Shown: positions 5,037 through 5,298 of the stretch, in pieces
How positions within the stretch are numbered: position 1 is the first letter of the stretch
Layout of the letters: every line of letters begins with the position of its first letter
Position numbers and translations under genes: made by a program
The notes under the pieces: model-generated
What the model was told of the DNA's origin: nothing
Databases searched by the model: none
The model's input: only the letters and a program-made list of their open reading frames with translations
Source of the DNA: DASQDN01 sp035630195
GTDB lineage: Bacteria > Acidobacteriota > Terriglobia > Bryobacterales > Bryobacteraceae
DNA: 5,298 bases
Reading direction: 5' to 3'
Assembly: GCA_035630195.1 (NCBI GenBank)
Contig: DASQLD010000575.1
Location: forward strand, 1-5,298

Positions 5037-5298
5037 ATGACGCCATCCGATCCGCGCGAGATGACCGCGAAGGCGGTCGTGCTCGGAATTGTGCTCGCGC
5101 TCGTGTTTGGCGCTGCGAACGCCTACCTCGGAATGAGGGCAGGTCAGACAGTAGCGGCAACGTTGCCGGCAGCGGTCATCGCGATGGCTCTCTTCCGGAT
5201 TCCTGCATTCCGAGGCGGAATTCTGGAGCAGAACATCGCGCGCACTGCCGCGTCGGTTGGTGAGGCCCTTGTTGCAGGAGCAATCTTCACCATTCCCG
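5037..5298 (+). CDS. OPT-family oligopeptide transporter, N-terminal part (runs off window)
   Basis: ATG 5037 opens a frame that stays open to the window end (87 codons). The product has the hallmark N-terminus of OPT-family transporters: PREMTAKAVVLGIVLALVFG, then AANAYLGMRAGQTVAATLPAAVIAMALFR (typical AANAYLGLKxGxTVxASIPAAV), then GGILEQNIARTAASVGEALVAGAIFTIP, which matches the ILExNIVQTxASAGEALAAGxIFTIP block. The family consists of large multi-helix inner-membrane proteins that import peptides or metal-peptide/siderophore complexes. Two transmembrane helices and the start of a third region are visible. It follows terC by 27 bases on the same strand but seems to have its own promoter (5019-5027), so it need not be in one operon. 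ATG 5061 is an alternative start but would cut the conserved REMT segment. Confidence 0.85.
   Translation, partial: MTPSDPREMTAKAVVLGIVLALVFGAANAYLGMRAGQTVAATLPAAVIAMALFRIPAFRGGILEQNIARTAASVGEALVAGAIFTIP

Overview
The window looks like chromosomal DNA of a soil-type Acidobacteriota, most like the Solibacter/Bryobacter group. This is an inference from gene style: short secreted proteins of the 'ADATGKW' type, a twin-arginine alpha/beta hydrolase, extended -10 promoters, and moderately high GC. No rRNA or other marker gene is present to confirm it.

Layout from left to right. (1) Bases 2-433 are the 3' end of a class III adenylate/guanylate cyclase-like domain, apparently catalytically degenerate. 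It converges with (2) a DinB-fold protein on the minus strand (441-911). (3) Divergent from dinB is a compact retron: an extended -10 promoter (933-941), a structured msr-msd RNA (about 949-1110) and a retron-type reverse transcriptase of 439 residues (1096-2415). (4) A small secreted beta-rich protein follows (2462-2827). (5) Next is a Tat-exported alpha/beta hydrolase gene (2880-4051) that appears broken by one frameshift near the signal peptide and one in-frame TGA just before its catalytic His. (6) A TerC/Alx-type membrane protein (4146-5009) follows, and (7) the start of an OPT-family oligopeptide transporter (5037 to the window end), with a predicted leaderless promoter.

The most interesting element is the retron. 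The RT alone would be called 'retron-like', because its NAxxH and VTG signatures are altered to FATPH and LAG. The 184 bases in front of it nevertheless hold the parts expected of a retron RNA, in the expected order: promoter, a1 arm, a candidate branching G directly after a1 in an AGC context, two or three msr hairpins, a stable msd hairpin, and an a2 arm complementary to a1. The a2 arm covers the predicted TTG start codon of the RT, so RNA folding and RT translation could be coupled. No recognised retron effector lies beside it. The candidates are the roughly 100-residue N-terminal extension of the RT and, less likely, the downstream secreted protein. All RNA structure here was paired by eye, without energy calculation or covariation data.

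The remaining genes look like ordinary chromosomal genes and show no evident functional link to the retron.
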